Source: Aurantibacillus circumpalustris (GTDB taxonomy: Bacteria; Bacteroidota; Bacteroidia; B-17B0; Aurantibacillaceae). Taken from it: DNA of 64,000 bases. The notes beneath the pieces were generated by a model that had not been told where the DNA came from, made no database searches, and was given only the letters and a program-made list of their open reading frames with translations. The DNA lies in contig NZ_CP121197.1 in assembly GCF_029625215.1 (NCBI RefSeq), forward strand, positions 2,480,001 through 2,544,000, given 5' to 3'. Numbering within the stretch: position 1 is the stretch's first letter; each line of letters opens with the position of its first letter. The position numbers and the translations under genes were made by a program. Positions 18,045-26,949 of the stretch are shown piece by piece.

Positions 18045-18527
18045 ATGGAAATAATTCCTAAAATAAAAACTCTTGAAGAAAAAAAACTCATTGGCATGAA
18101 TACAACAATGAGTTTAGCGGAAAATAAAACGACGGAGTTATGGAGAGAGCTTATGACCAGGAGAGAAGAAATTAAGTCCGCGATTGGTAAAGATCTCTAT
18201 TCTTTGCAGATTTATAATTCAAACTATTTCGAGAATTTTGACCTGAAAAACAGTTTTAAAAAATGGGCCTGTGTGGAAGTGACTAATTTTATATCGATTC
18301 CAGAAAAAATGGACACACTCGTTCTGCAATCTGGCCTTTATGCCGTTTTTTTATACAAGGGTTCAAGTGCGAATAATGCAGTTTTTAATTATATTTTTTC
18401 GGAATGGCTGCCAAATTCTGAATATAACTTGGATCTAAGACCACATTTTGAGGTGATTGGTGAAAAGTATAAAAACAATAGTCCCGATTCAGAAGAAGAA
18501 ATATGGATTCCAATAAAACCCAAATAA
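18045..18527 (+). CDS. Stand-alone GyrI-like / AraC-type effector-binding domain protein
   Basis: This 160-residue protein has the SOUL/GyrI-like small-molecule binding fold: PKIKTLEEKKLIGMNTTMSL, ELWRELMTRREEI, FKKWACVEVTNFISIPEKM, LQSGLYAVFLYKG, YIFSEWLPNSEYNLDLRPHFEVIGEKY and a final EEIWIPIKPK strand. In multidomain relatives this module follows an AraC or MerR DNA-binding domain and senses ligands. Here no DNA-binding domain is present, as in E. coli SbmC/GyrI, so it may buffer or sequester a small molecule. It follows the GT9 gene by 28 bp. Confidence 0.8.
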   Translation: MEIIPKIKTLEEKKLIGMNTTMSLAENKTTELWRELMTRREEIKSAIGKDLYSLQIYNSNYFENFDLKNSFKKWACVEVTNFISIPEKMDTLVLQSGLYAVFLYKGSSANNAVFNYIFSEWLPNSEYNLDLRPHFEVIGEKYKNNSPDSEEEIWIPIKPK

Positions 18528-18620
18528 GTTGAAAACTAGTTAATCAAGGTTTAAAACCTTTTTGCTTTTTTGACTCTAGGGTTGTATTTTTAATGCTAGG
18601 TTAATTTAAAACTATCAGCC

Positions 18621-18839
18621 ATGACGATTCAAAAAACAAATGTTCTGTATAGAAATAGAAATTACGAGGTAATTCTTGAAGATGGTATTGTTTCTTACAT
18701 CGACCCTCTAAAACCTGGCTTTCGCAAAACTACTAATCAAGCGCCTGGGCATAAAATTACAACCATCGAAGGAGCTAAAAGAGCCGCTTTACAGGTAATT
18801 GAAAAGCGAATAGTACCTAATATGCGTTTTTCGGATTAA
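18621..18839 (+). CDS. Small hypothetical protein (72 aa)
   Basis: A basic soluble protein of 72 residues with no signal peptide, membrane segment or known motif. The sequence starts MTIQKTNVLYRNRNYEVIL and ends RIVPNMRFSD; a beta-rich N-half and one helix (TIEGAKRAALQVIEKRI) are likely. The gene ends inside the left arm and loop of a strong terminator (18822-18864), and codon use is like its neighbours, which supports a real gene. Function unknown. Confidence 0.6.
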   Translation: MTIQKTNVLYRNRNYEVILEDGIVSYIDPLKPGFRKTTNQAPGHKITTIEGAKRAALQVIEKRIVPNMRFSD

Positions 18840-18864
18840 AGCAAAAACGCATTTTTCTTTTTTT
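18822..18864 (+). terminator. Terminator overlapping the end of the 72-aa gene
   Basis: A perfect 10-bp stem (18822-18831 with 18843-18852) has an 11-base loop that contains the TAA stop, followed by a T-rich tail. The last codons are therefore part of the terminator stem. Confidence 0.85.
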
Positions 18865-19019
18865 AGCTTATGAACGTGGGTTAAAGGGATATTTTTAGTT
18901 TATTTCAATTCGTAAGTCTTTTTCGCTGTGCAAGTTCGGATCAGTTGGAATTTTTGGGAATTTGGATGCTTTTCGTGTACGCGCAGGCAGCGTATTTTGA
19001 ATCCTCACTAAAATTTCCA

Positions 19020-19295
19020 GTTCTTTTTTCTTGAAAAAAAAGAACCAAAAATTCAAGGCTACATAAAATTTTGCGGAAAATCTTCAGCAATTTAAGCTGG
19101 CCCTTTGATCATGTCTCGGCCGTCATTTTTTTGAAGTTAAGCCGAGACAGCAAAGTGCCCAAGCGCTCATTGCAAATACCGTTTCCTTTCTCGAAAAGCC
19201 TTTAAGCAACGTTGTGTGTTAGACTACTGCAAGCTTTTCGAGAACTCCATTTAAATTACTGAAGATTTGTCTTGCAAAATTTTATGAGGCCAAGT
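19020..19295. repeat. Large nested inverted-repeat element
   Basis: Several inverted repeats are nested around a common centre. The outer arms are about 19062-19095 and 19252-19290, both containing ATAAAATTTTGC and AAATCTTCAG with opposite orientation and small gaps. Perfect arms TGTCTCGGC at 19112-19120 and its complement at 19141-19149 form an internal hairpin. A perfect 12-bp pair lies at 19188-19199 and 19233-19244 (TTCTCGAAAAGC). A separate A/T hairpin precedes it at 19020-19045. The element lies alone in a 620-bp gene-free gap. I suspect a dispersed Bacteroidota intergenic repeat, but copy number cannot be tested here. Confidence 0.7.
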
Positions 19296-19461
19296 AAACT
19301 TCACTAGTCAATTTTCTATGACCTCTGAGTTATTTTTGGATTTCTTCTCCCAAGCTTTTCAGATTGATCCGCAAATTCAAGTCAATTAACAAGTCATCTT
19401 TAGTAAGTTTAACAGGATTAGCCAGTAAATTCGAGATCTTTCTCTTAGTTTTAATGAAATT

Positions 19462-20241
19462 ATGGAGAAGGTGGAACGACCAATAATATTAGTTACCAAC
19501 GATGATGGGATATTTGCGCCTGGTATTACTTTTTTGGCAAAAGTAGCATCTAAATTTGGCCGCATTGTGGTGGTAGCGCCAGATAAACCTCAAAGTGGCA
19601 TGGGTCACGCCATTACAATCAACTCAACTTTACGTATTCAGAAAACCAACCATCACAATGCAGAAATCGAGTACGCTTGCAGCGGTACGCCTGTTGATTG
19701 TGTGAAAATGGCTGTGAACCACATCTTAAAAAAAAGACCAGATATTGTACTTAGTGGAATTAATCACGGTAGCAATAGTTCAATTAATGTAATATACAGC
19801 GGAACGATGAGCGCCGCTATTGAAGGAGCACTTGAAGGAACGCCAAGCATTGGCTTTAGTTTATGTGATTATGCCATGGAAGCTGATTTTAGCCAAGCTG
19901 AAAAATTTGTTTCTAAAATTATTGAAGAGAGTTTGAAAAATAAGATGCCTAAGGGTGTTTGTTTGAATGTAAATATTCCAAAATTAAAAGAAGCAGATTT
20001 TAAAGGCATAAAAGTTGTTCGTCAAGCGCGCGCTAATTGGGTAGAGCGTTTTGAAGAGCGTAAAGATCCTTATGGACGAGAGTATTATTGGCTCACAGGT
20101 GAGTTTGTAAATTTTGAACCAGAGTCTTTAGACACAGATGAATGGGCGCTAAAAAACGGTTATATCTCTGTTGTTCCCACACAGGCAGATCTTACAGCAC
20201 ATAAATACTTAACCGACTTAAAACATTTCGAAAAAATATGA
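19462..20241 (+). CDS. surE: 5'/3'-nucleotidase SurE
   Basis: SurE removes phosphate from nucleoside 5'- and 3'-monophosphates. The 259-residue protein starts RPIILVTNDDGIFAPGI with the metal-binding Asp pair at 14-15. It continues with VVVAPDKPQSGMGHAIT (metal Ser), CSGTPVDCVKMA, PDIVLSGINHGSNSS (metal Asn) and YSGTMSAAIEGALEGTPSIGFSL, all diagnostic. It is the first gene of a tight cluster; its stop overlaps the next start (ATGA-type, 4 bp). The ATG at 19462 puts the conserved N-terminus eight residues in, which is normal. Confidence 0.97.
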   Translation: MEKVERPIILVTNDDGIFAPGITFLAKVASKFGRIVVVAPDKPQSGMGHAITINSTLRIQKTNHHNAEIEYACSGTPVDCVKMAVNHILKKRPDIVLSGINHGSNSSINVIYSGTMSAAIEGALEGTPSIGFSLCDYAMEADFSQAEKFVSKIIEESLKNKMPKGVCLNVNIPKLKEADFKGIKVVRQARANWVERFEERKDPYGREYYWLTGEFVNFEPESLDTDEWALKNGYISVVPTQADLTAHKYLTDLKHFEKI

Positions 20242-20555
20242 ATAGGATTCAAAAAGCAGATAGATGGTGGATAGGTTTATTGGTAGGGATTATTTTTCCG
20301 GGACTAATATTTATGCTTTACTGGCTTTTTTTTCATCATGGAATTAGTTTTCCAGGACGATTCATTAAATATTTAATGAATGGTTACCTGTTAAGTAATA
20401 TCGTGAAGTTATGCGGGCTCGGAAACCTGGTCATTTTTTACCTCGCTTTAAATTATAAGATGGATAAGTTTAACAAGGGAATTATTTTGAGTGTGTTTTT
20501 ATATGTACTTCTTATCGCCTATATAACTTACTATCACGAACCGGAACTACTCTAA
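20238..20555 (+). CDS. Small integral membrane protein between surE and lpxB
   Basis: This 105-residue protein has three clear hydrophobic segments (about 13-32, 44-66, 77-96) and a basic N-terminus (MNRIQKADRWWIG). No known motif is visible. Its start overlaps the surE stop by 4 bp and its stop shares one base with the lpxB start, so it is translationally coupled on both sides. Its placement suggests an accessory role at the membrane, perhaps linked to lipid A synthesis, but this is inference from position only. Confidence 0.8.
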   Translation: MNRIQKADRWWIGLLVGIIFPGLIFMLYWLFFHHGISFPGRFIKYLMNGYLLSNIVKLCGLGNLVIFYLALNYKMDKFNKGIILSVFLYVLLIAYITYYHEPELL

Positions 20556-21682
20556 TGAAATACTATTTCATAGCAGGCGAGGCCAGCGGCGATCTTCATG
20601 GAAGTAATTGCATGCGCGAAATTCAAAAGTTAGATGAGGATGCAGCTTTTGCATTCACTGGTGGAGATTTGATGGAAGCCGTGAGCAATGTAAAACCTGG
20701 GATCCACATTAAGCAAATGGCTTTCATGGGTTTTGTTGATGTTCTTAAAAACATTCGTACAATTAAAAAAAATTTTAAAATTGTAAAAGAAGAAATTTTA
20801 AAATTTAAGCCAGATCTATTAGTCCTGGTTGATTATCCGGGTTTCAATCTTCGTATGGCTAAGTGGGCAACACAGCAGGGTATTAGAGTAGATTATTATA
20901 TTTCTCCTACGGTGTGGGCTTGGAAAGAGGGCAGGGTAGAAGAAATAAGGAAATACACGCATAAACTATTTGTGATCCTTCCCTTCGAAGAAGCTTTTTA
21001 TCAAAAACACAATCATAAAGTTTATTTTACAGGACATCCACTCATTGATGCTATAGAACAACAAAAACAAAAATTTAAATCCAAAGAGCTTTTTATAAAG
21101 GTCAATGAACTGTCTGGAAAGCCTATTATAGCCGTGCTTCCTGGGAGTCGCGTTCAAGAAATTGAGCGCATGCTTAAAATTATGCTCGAGGTAACAAACG
21201 ATTTTAAAGAGTATGAGTTTGTTGTTGCTGGCACAACAAATCTTCCAATATCTCATTACGACTCCTTAAAAAAACATAAGATTAAAGTGGTGTTTAATCA
21301 AACCTATGAATTAATGTCTTATGCTAAAGCTGGTATTATTAAGTCCGGCACTTCAACCCTAGAAAGTGCGTTATTTAAATTACCGCAAGTAGTTTGTTAC
21401 AAAGCTGGCAGTTTGTCTTTTGCAATAGGTAAACGCTTGGTGAACGTTAAGTACATAAGCCTTGTAAATTTAATTATGGACAAGTTAATTGTGAAGGAAC
21501 TTATACAACAGGATTTTACTTCAAAAAATATTTCTGAAGAATTGAAACGACTACTTGAAGACCAGTTTTATAAAAATAATATGATTGCGGAATACACGGA
21601 ATTAACAAAACAGCTTGGCGGCGTGGGTGCTTCAGAAAGAATAGCAAAGCATTTAGTACTTGATGCCTCAGAAAAAAAATAA
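20555..21682 (+). CDS. lpxB: Lipid-A-disaccharide synthase LpxB
   Basis: LpxB joins UDP-2,3-diacylglucosamine and lipid X to the lipid A disaccharide at the inner membrane. The 375-residue protein shows YYFIAGEASGDLHGSNCM, FTGGDLM, MAFMGFVDVLKN, LVLVDYPGFNLRMAKWA, YYISPTVWAWKEGRV, HPLIDA, IAVLPGSRVQEI and KSGTSTLESALFKLPQVVCYK. All match the family in order. It indicates a Gram-negative cell with lipid A, and its surE neighbour is a frequent association in Bacteroidota. Confidence 0.97.
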   Translation: MKYYFIAGEASGDLHGSNCMREIQKLDEDAAFAFTGGDLMEAVSNVKPGIHIKQMAFMGFVDVLKNIRTIKKNFKIVKEEILKFKPDLLVLVDYPGFNLRMAKWATQQGIRVDYYISPTVWAWKEGRVEEIRKYTHKLFVILPFEEAFYQKHNHKVYFTGHPLIDAIEQQKQKFKSKELFIKVNELSGKPIIAVLPGSRVQEIERMLKIMLEVTNDFKEYEFVVAGTTNLPISHYDSLKKHKIKVVFNQTYELMSYAKAGIIKSGTSTLESALFKLPQVVCYKAGSLSFAIGKRLVNVKYISLVNLIMDKLIVKELIQQDFTSKNISEELKRLLEDQFYKNNMIAEYTELTKQLGGVGASERIAKHLVLDASEKK

Positions 21683-21683
21683 A

Positions 21684-22868
21684 ATGAATAAACTAAAACA
21701 AAAAATAAAGTTCTTATTGATCCCGATATTGGCCTTCGCGGGTTCTACCTCGTTTTTTGTTCCAGCAGAAAGCATTCAAATTAGGGTCTTCGCCCACTTA
21801 AAAATTTCAGAATTACATACCATTATTAATCTTGGAACCTATCAATTATTGGGTGATGGAGTCATGATTGCTGAGTGTAGACCCCTTATGGATTTTAAAT
21901 TGAGGGTAAAAGGAGATAGTGTTGAGGTTTGGAAAAATGATATTTTAATGGGCGTATTTCGTTACATTAAATTTGTAAGTGATAACGGGAGTGAGCTAAA
22001 ATTAAGGCTGACAAATCCAGATAGAAAAGTACGGACCTATCAAGATGATTTAAGTTTTTCTGTCAGTGAAGGATTTTTGAGAGTTATTAATGACATTGTT
22101 CTTGATAATTACATTGCCGGTGTAACTGAAGCTGAAGCAGGCTCTCGTTCTACTTTAGAATTTTATAAAGTGCAGGCAATACTTGCACGAACCTTCGCTT
22201 TAGCACACTCAGATAAACACGCTTTAGAAGGATTTAATTTATGTGATCAGGTGCATTGCCAGGCATATTACGGTAAGCCGCGAGATGAAAACATTTATAG
22301 AGCAATGGAAGGAACACGTGGTAAAGTTGTTGTGGATGAAAATCTCAATTTAATTACCGCGGCTTTTCATAGTAATAGCGGTGGACAAACTGCAAACAGT
22401 GAGGATGTGTGGGGCTCACGAACGACTTATCTAAAAAGTATTATAGATACATTTAGCGTAAAAATGCCTAATTCGCATTGGGAACGACGTATGTTAAAGG
22501 ACGATTGGTTAAGTTATTTAAAACTAAAACATAATTTTCCTGTAGATAAGGTCCAAGAGAAAGAAGCAGCATTAAACTTCACTCAGAATTCACGTAAGAT
22601 ATTTTTAGAATGCAATAATTCTCGCGTACCGCTTAAAAACATACGATTGGATTTGCAGTTAAAGTCAACTTTTTTTAGTGTATCACAAATAAACAAAGAT
22701 ACCGTTCTTTTTACCGGCAGGGGCTACGGGCATGGTTTAGGCATGTGTCAGGAAGGTGCTATGAGAATGGTTAAACTGGGCTATTCTTATACCGATGTTT
22801 TAAATTTCTATTATCAAAACATTCAGTTAATTGATTTGCATAAATTGAGTTTCTTTAAGGATGAATAA
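21684..22868 (+). CDS. SpoIID/LytB-domain cell-wall protein
   Basis: The protein (394 residues from the ATG at 21684; an upstream in-frame TTG at 21660 overlaps lpxB and is less likely) has a hydrophobic N-terminal segment that should be a signal peptide or anchor. The SpoIID domain is visible as VINDIVLDNYIAGVTEAEAG, KVQAILARTFAL, CDQVHCQAYYG, AFHSNSGGQTANSEDVWG and GRGYGHGLGMCQEGAMRM. SpoIID is a lytic transglycosylase acting on peptide-free glycan strands in Bacillus. In Bacteroidota the homologues are probably periplasmic peptidoglycan enzymes. The catalytic glutamate region EAEAG is present. Confidence 0.9.
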   Translation: MNKLKQKIKFLLIPILAFAGSTSFFVPAESIQIRVFAHLKISELHTIINLGTYQLLGDGVMIAECRPLMDFKLRVKGDSVEVWKNDILMGVFRYIKFVSDNGSELKLRLTNPDRKVRTYQDDLSFSVSEGFLRVINDIVLDNYIAGVTEAEAGSRSTLEFYKVQAILARTFALAHSDKHALEGFNLCDQVHCQAYYGKPRDENIYRAMEGTRGKVVVDENLNLITAAFHSNSGGQTANSEDVWGSRTTYLKSIIDTFSVKMPNSHWERRMLKDDWLSYLKLKHNFPVDKVQEKEAALNFTQNSRKIFLECNNSRVPLKNIRLDLQLKSTFFSVSQINKDTVLFTGRGYGHGLGMCQEGAMRMVKLGYSYTDVLNFYYQNIQLIDLHKLSFFKDE

Positions 22869-22915
22869 GCTTTTCTTGAATTGTTTTTGATGTAACTTTC
22901 TCTTAAATTTAATAA

Positions 22916-23335
22916 ATGAAAATTCCTTTCACTAAAATAATTGCCTTGATTTTTTTAGGTTTTAGCACTTCAATTTATAAAGCGCAAGAGCCACAAACCA
23001 TTCGTGTTAAGAAGGAATCCAATTTAGCAAAAGTTGTTTTTGATATCACAGATCCAAGATTGTTTGTAGTTGATCGTTTTGGGAATCCTAGAGAAAATAA
23101 AATCTTATCCTATAAACTTTACGTAAAAGGAAAGCGTGAAACAAAAGAATTTAGTGGTCATAGCAATCGTTTAAATCAGGAAATGCTAACGTATTTAAGG
23201 AAGCAAACGGTTGCAACAAAGATCTTTTTCACAGAAATCTCTGCTGAAGACGATGATGGCCACTTAATTAAATTGCCCGATGCCATTGATGTTTGGTTCC
23301 CTGATTGCAAAAATTGCGAGAAGAAAAAGAGGTAG
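22916..23335 (+). CDS. Exported protein resembling the GldM C-terminal domain
   Basis: This 139-residue protein has a signal peptide (MKIPFTKIIALIFLGFSTSIYKAQ) and one domain. Its ITDPRLFVVDRFGNPRENKI, SGHSNRLNQEMLTYLRK, TKIFFTEISAEDDDGHLIKLP and VWF pieces follow the pattern of the C-terminal beta-sandwich of GldM/PorM, the periplasmic T9SS motor shaft. No transmembrane helix or other GldM domain is present, so it is not GldM itself. A free-standing periplasmic relative is the best guess. The C-terminus has Cys-x2-Cys and KKKR. The family link is by pattern and needs a profile search. Confidence 0.5.
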   Translation: MKIPFTKIIALIFLGFSTSIYKAQEPQTIRVKKESNLAKVVFDITDPRLFVVDRFGNPRENKILSYKLYVKGKRETKEFSGHSNRLNQEMLTYLRKQTVATKIFFTEISAEDDDGHLIKLPDAIDVWFPDCKNCEKKKR

Positions 23336-23372
23336 TTTTATTCATTAATCGATAATTTCTGACACTACAAAA

Positions 23373-23415
23373 AATCGCCGGTGAATTTCTTTGATTAAGA
23401 AACCTACCGGCGATT
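23373..23415 (-). terminator. Terminator for the M49 peptidase gene (possibly bidirectional)
   Basis: A perfect 10-bp stem (23373-23382 with 23406-23415) with additional pairing in the loop lies between two convergent genes. Read on the minus strand it is followed by a T-run, so it best serves the peptidase gene. The plus-strand tail is only moderately T-rich. Confidence 0.8.
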
Positions 23416-23438
23416 AAATTTTAAATAGATCTTTCTGC

Positions 23439-25517
23439 TTAGTTATAAGCAGGTAACAAACCGTAATTTTTACCGTACTCTAACATTTGTTGTGTGAAAT
23501 TTTCAGGATACTCAATTTTCACATCAATCACTTTATCACCTTCCATTGTAGGAACTAATTTAGGTTGAATGAAACCAGCATACGGCGCGATTTTTAGTTT
23601 TTCATAGCGTGCAATAATTTCAGTGTGCAAAGTGGGATCAATTTTCACGCCATAGTTCTCAATTAAATCATGACCAGCTTTGTAATCACCTTGTGATTTT
23701 ACACGTTGAATTTCTCTTAATAGATCGCCAAATAACACACGCAGTTTAGCGTAATCATTCACCACATAATATGTTTTTTCGTTTTCAAATTTTTTCTCAA
23801 TCACATTCTCTTTGGCACCTTTTTCAAAAACCCAAGCAGCAACCATTTTACGGTTACGCATGTGCGCTTCTTCAATTTCTTTACCCGGCTTAATGCGCGA
23901 TAATTGAACAATTAAACCTTTTGTAATGTATTCGTCGTACGCAGCTTTACCGCATTCGAGGTTTGGCATAACACCTAAATCAATTAATTTAGGATCCATT
24001 AAATAATAGAGAGCAACTAAATCGGCGCGACCTTCTTCAAGTGCACTGGCGTAATTTTTTAATGTTTCTGAAGATGAACCAACTCCTTTTTCAATCACAC
24101 CACTGGCATGACCAATTACTTCATGCATATCAGTGTGCAACTTATCAGACAAAGAACCGTATTTAATTACACGTTGTTTGATCTCGTCGTTATAATAAAA
24201 TTCATTTACAACACTTCCACCTGCAGCTTGATCATAAGCTTCAACAATGTTACCTAGATTAACAGATTTACTCCCATGTACTTCTCTAATCCATTCGTTG
24301 TTTGGAAGATTAATTCCAATTGGCGTACTTGGCGCAGCATCACCGCTCTCCATCACCGCATTAATTACTTTAGCTGAAATCCCTTTAACATCTTTCTTTT
24401 TGTGTTGAGGTAAAAGAGGCGAATTGTCTTCAAACCATTGTGCATTTGCACCTATAGTTGCAATACGCTTACTAGCTTCAAAATCTTTTATCGAGACAAC
24501 AGACTCAAACGAACCTTTTTTTCCTAAAGGATCTTGATACACTTCAATAAATCCATTCACAACATCTACAGCACTTTCAGTATCTTTTACCCAAGCAATG
24601 TTATATAAATCGAAATCTTCTAAGCTTCCTGTTTTATAAAATTTCACCAAAGCTTCTAGGGATGCTTTTTGATTTTCGTTTTCAGCAACTGTTATAGCTT
24701 TTTCCAACCAATACACAATTTTCTCAATAGATGGTGAGTACATGCCACCTACCTTGTAAATTTTTTCTACAAGCTTGCCATTTTCCTTCATAAGCTTACT
24801 GTTTAAGCCGTACATCGGATTTTGTTCACTTTTCTTATTTACTTGAGCTGCGTAAAAATCAACCGCTTCTTTTTGTGTTACGCCTTCGTAAAAATTAACT
24901 GCAGAAGATTTTACTAAATCTTTTTTGGAATCCAAACTCACTTTTTTAGCAGCAATGGTTGGATCAAAAATTAAGGGTGTAATAAATTTTATAAAGTCTT
25001 CTTTGCTTTGACCAGCTTGCAAAGGAAGTTGGTCTCCTTCAACATGACTGATTACATGTGTGAAAAATTCTTCGCTGCATTCAGGAATAAATTTATCATT
25101 GTTATAATGATGATGAATACCATTGCTAAACCAAACACGTTTCGCGTAAATTTCTAATTTCTTGAAATCTTCACTTTCAGAATCATGGTTTTCCATGCTT
25201 AAGATCGATTCTAAAGTTTTACGAATAACTAAATTGTATTTATAGTTCTGGTCGTAATTCATGTCACGTCCGCAGAGAGCTGCTTCTGACAAATAATATA
25301 AAAGCGTTTTAGTTTTTAAATCCAGATTTTCAAATCCGTCAACATGATAACGCAAAACACGTAAATCAGCGAATTGTTCGGCAATGTATTTAAAATCGGT
25401 AGCAGGTTTAACTGAATCTGTAACAGTTTCTTTTTTTAAACCAGCTAATTCATTGTCAGAAGATTGACACGAGGCTAGTACGACTGTAAGTGCCGCAATT
25501 GTTAAGTAATTTTTCAT
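23439..25517 (-). CDS. Dipeptidyl-peptidase III family lipoprotein (M49)
   Basis: This zinc exopeptidase releases dipeptides from the N-terminus of peptides. The 692-residue protein has a lipoprotein signal (MKNYLTIAALTVVLASC, Cys 18), so it is anchored in the periplasm or on the surface. The M49 zinc motif HEVIGH (465-470, HExxxH with its extra residue) and the second ligand motif EEGRAD (494-499) are present, as are NNEWIREVHGSKSVNLGNI and a substrate-binding C-terminal lobe. Length and motifs match bacterial DPP III-like enzymes of Bacteroidota. It is monocistronic with a clear terminator. Confidence 0.93.
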   Translation of the reverse strand: MKNYLTIAALTVVLASCQSSDNELAGLKKETVTDSVKPATDFKYIAEQFADLRVLRYHVDGFENLDLKTKTLLYYLSEAALCGRDMNYDQNYKYNLVIRKTLESILSMENHDSESEDFKKLEIYAKRVWFSNGIHHHYNNDKFIPECSEEFFTHVISHVEGDQLPLQAGQSKEDFIKFITPLIFDPTIAAKKVSLDSKKDLVKSSAVNFYEGVTQKEAVDFYAAQVNKKSEQNPMYGLNSKLMKENGKLVEKIYKVGGMYSPSIEKIVYWLEKAITVAENENQKASLEALVKFYKTGSLEDFDLYNIAWVKDTESAVDVVNGFIEVYQDPLGKKGSFESVVSIKDFEASKRIATIGANAQWFEDNSPLLPQHKKKDVKGISAKVINAVMESGDAAPSTPIGINLPNNEWIREVHGSKSVNLGNIVEAYDQAAGGSVVNEFYYNDEIKQRVIKYGSLSDKLHTDMHEVIGHASGVIEKGVGSSSETLKNYASALEEGRADLVALYYLMDPKLIDLGVMPNLECGKAAYDEYITKGLIVQLSRIKPGKEIEEAHMRNRKMVAAWVFEKGAKENVIEKKFENEKTYYVVNDYAKLRVLFGDLLREIQRVKSQGDYKAGHDLIENYGVKIDPTLHTEIIARYEKLKIAPYAGFIQPKLVPTMEGDKVIDVKIEYPENFTQQMLEYGKNYGLLPAYN

Positions 25518-25614
25518 GTTCTTTTTTATTAAGGTTACAAGTTTAGTATTTATTTAATCGGTATGCAAGGTCAAATATCAAGTAAATAGAGGGTAAAATA
25601 GGACCAGCCAAAAT

Positions 25615-26856
25615 TTAGAATTTGAAAATTATTTCCTTAGGATAACAAATAAAGTACTTACTCACTGTTTTACTTAAACTTTGCAGATTGAGCTGATCAC
25701 TTGCTGCCGCCACATCAATTAATTTACCATCGCTCATTAAAATATTGATATTAAACTGATCTGCTGTGTAAGCACTATTATTTACTACATCGGTTAATAC
25801 AAAATAATGCGCGTCTTCTTTGGAAATCTTATAAAGCTTGCAAACCCTTTCGGTAAAGCCGTTAATATACGCTTCATCAAACGGTTCGTTTTGCATTTCG
25901 ATTTTAAATAATTTTCTATCCAATAAATTCTGACATAATTTTGCTAGAATTTTGTCTTCACATTCGCACCACACTTTTATGGCTGCGTCTAAATCACTGT
26001 CATCCAACTTCGAAAATTTATTCAGCAAAGCCGCATCCATTTCAAAATCTTTTTGAGTGAAATTGTTTTTTAAGAATAATGATAGAGTAGGTGTAGCAAA
26101 CAGTTCAGTTCCTGAAGCCGTAATTTCTTTGGCACGCTGTAAAATGTTTACAAGCAAGGTTTCCGCACTTAAAACTGTTTTATGCAGATACACCTGCCAG
26201 TACATAAGTCTGCGGGCTATTAAGAATTTTTCAATGCTATAAATTGCTTTATTTTCTACTACAAGTTCGTTATTTGCAACGTTGAGCATTTTAATAATCC
26301 TATCGCTACTAATTACGCCTTCACTCACGCCTGTAAAAAAACTATCGCGTTTTAAATAATCTAGTCTATCCATATCCAATTGTGAACTCACCAATTGATG
26401 AAGGAATTTTTTGGAGTGGCGGTTATTGAAAATTTCAATAGCAAGTGTTAGTTTACCGTCAAACTCTTCATTCAATTTAGCCATAAACAAACTGCTAATG
26501 GCTTCATGACTCACACCACGAACAATACTATGTTCAAGGGCATGTGAAAATGGTCCATGACCAATATCATGCAATAAAATAGCAATTAGCACAGCTTGTT
26601 CTTCTTCCTCTGTAATAAGAATGTCTTTTTGTCTTAAGGTAAGAACAGCCTCCTGCATTAAATGCATAGCGCCAACCGCATGATGAAAACGGGTATGCAA
26701 TGCACCTGGATATACAAGGTTGGTTAAACCCAATTGTTTAATCCTTCTTAGTCTCTGAAAATAAGGGTGATTTATGAGATCGTAGATAAGATCGTTTGGT
26801 ATGCTAACAAAACCATAAATGGGATCGTTAATGATTTTACGTTTGTTCGTGTACAT
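25615..26856 (-). CDS. HD-domain phosphohydrolase (SAMHD1/YdhJ-like)
   Basis: The 413-residue cytoplasmic protein starts IINDPIYGFVSIP, with YFQRLRRIKQLGLTNLVYPGALHTRFHHAVGAMHL. That is the H...RFxHS/H type N-terminus of COG1078 proteins. The metal motif LLHDIGHGPFSHALEH (HD about 96-97) and SQLDMDRLDYLKRDSFFTGV (third Asp motif) follow. This family includes dNTP triphosphohydrolases, but the substrate of the Bacteroidota branch is not defined. It is divergent from porX over 93 bp. Confidence 0.9.
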   Translation of the reverse strand: MYTNKRKIINDPIYGFVSIPNDLIYDLINHPYFQRLRRIKQLGLTNLVYPGALHTRFHHAVGAMHLMQEAVLTLRQKDILITEEEEQAVLIAILLHDIGHGPFSHALEHSIVRGVSHEAISSLFMAKLNEEFDGKLTLAIEIFNNRHSKKFLHQLVSSQLDMDRLDYLKRDSFFTGVSEGVISSDRIIKMLNVANNELVVENKAIYSIEKFLIARRLMYWQVYLHKTVLSAETLLVNILQRAKEITASGTELFATPTLSLFLKNNFTQKDFEMDAALLNKFSKLDDSDLDAAIKVWCECEDKILAKLCQNLLDRKLFKIEMQNEPFDEAYINGFTERVCKLYKISKEDAHYFVLTDVVNNSAYTADQFNINILMSDGKLIDVAAASDQLNLQSLSKTVSKYFICYPKEIIFKF

Positions 26857-26949
26857 TCAGTGATTAAAAACCAAAATTCGTTAATAAATTCGTCAATTGA
26901 AATAATAAGAGATAAATTTAATACGTTATAGTTTATAAAACGATAGTAT

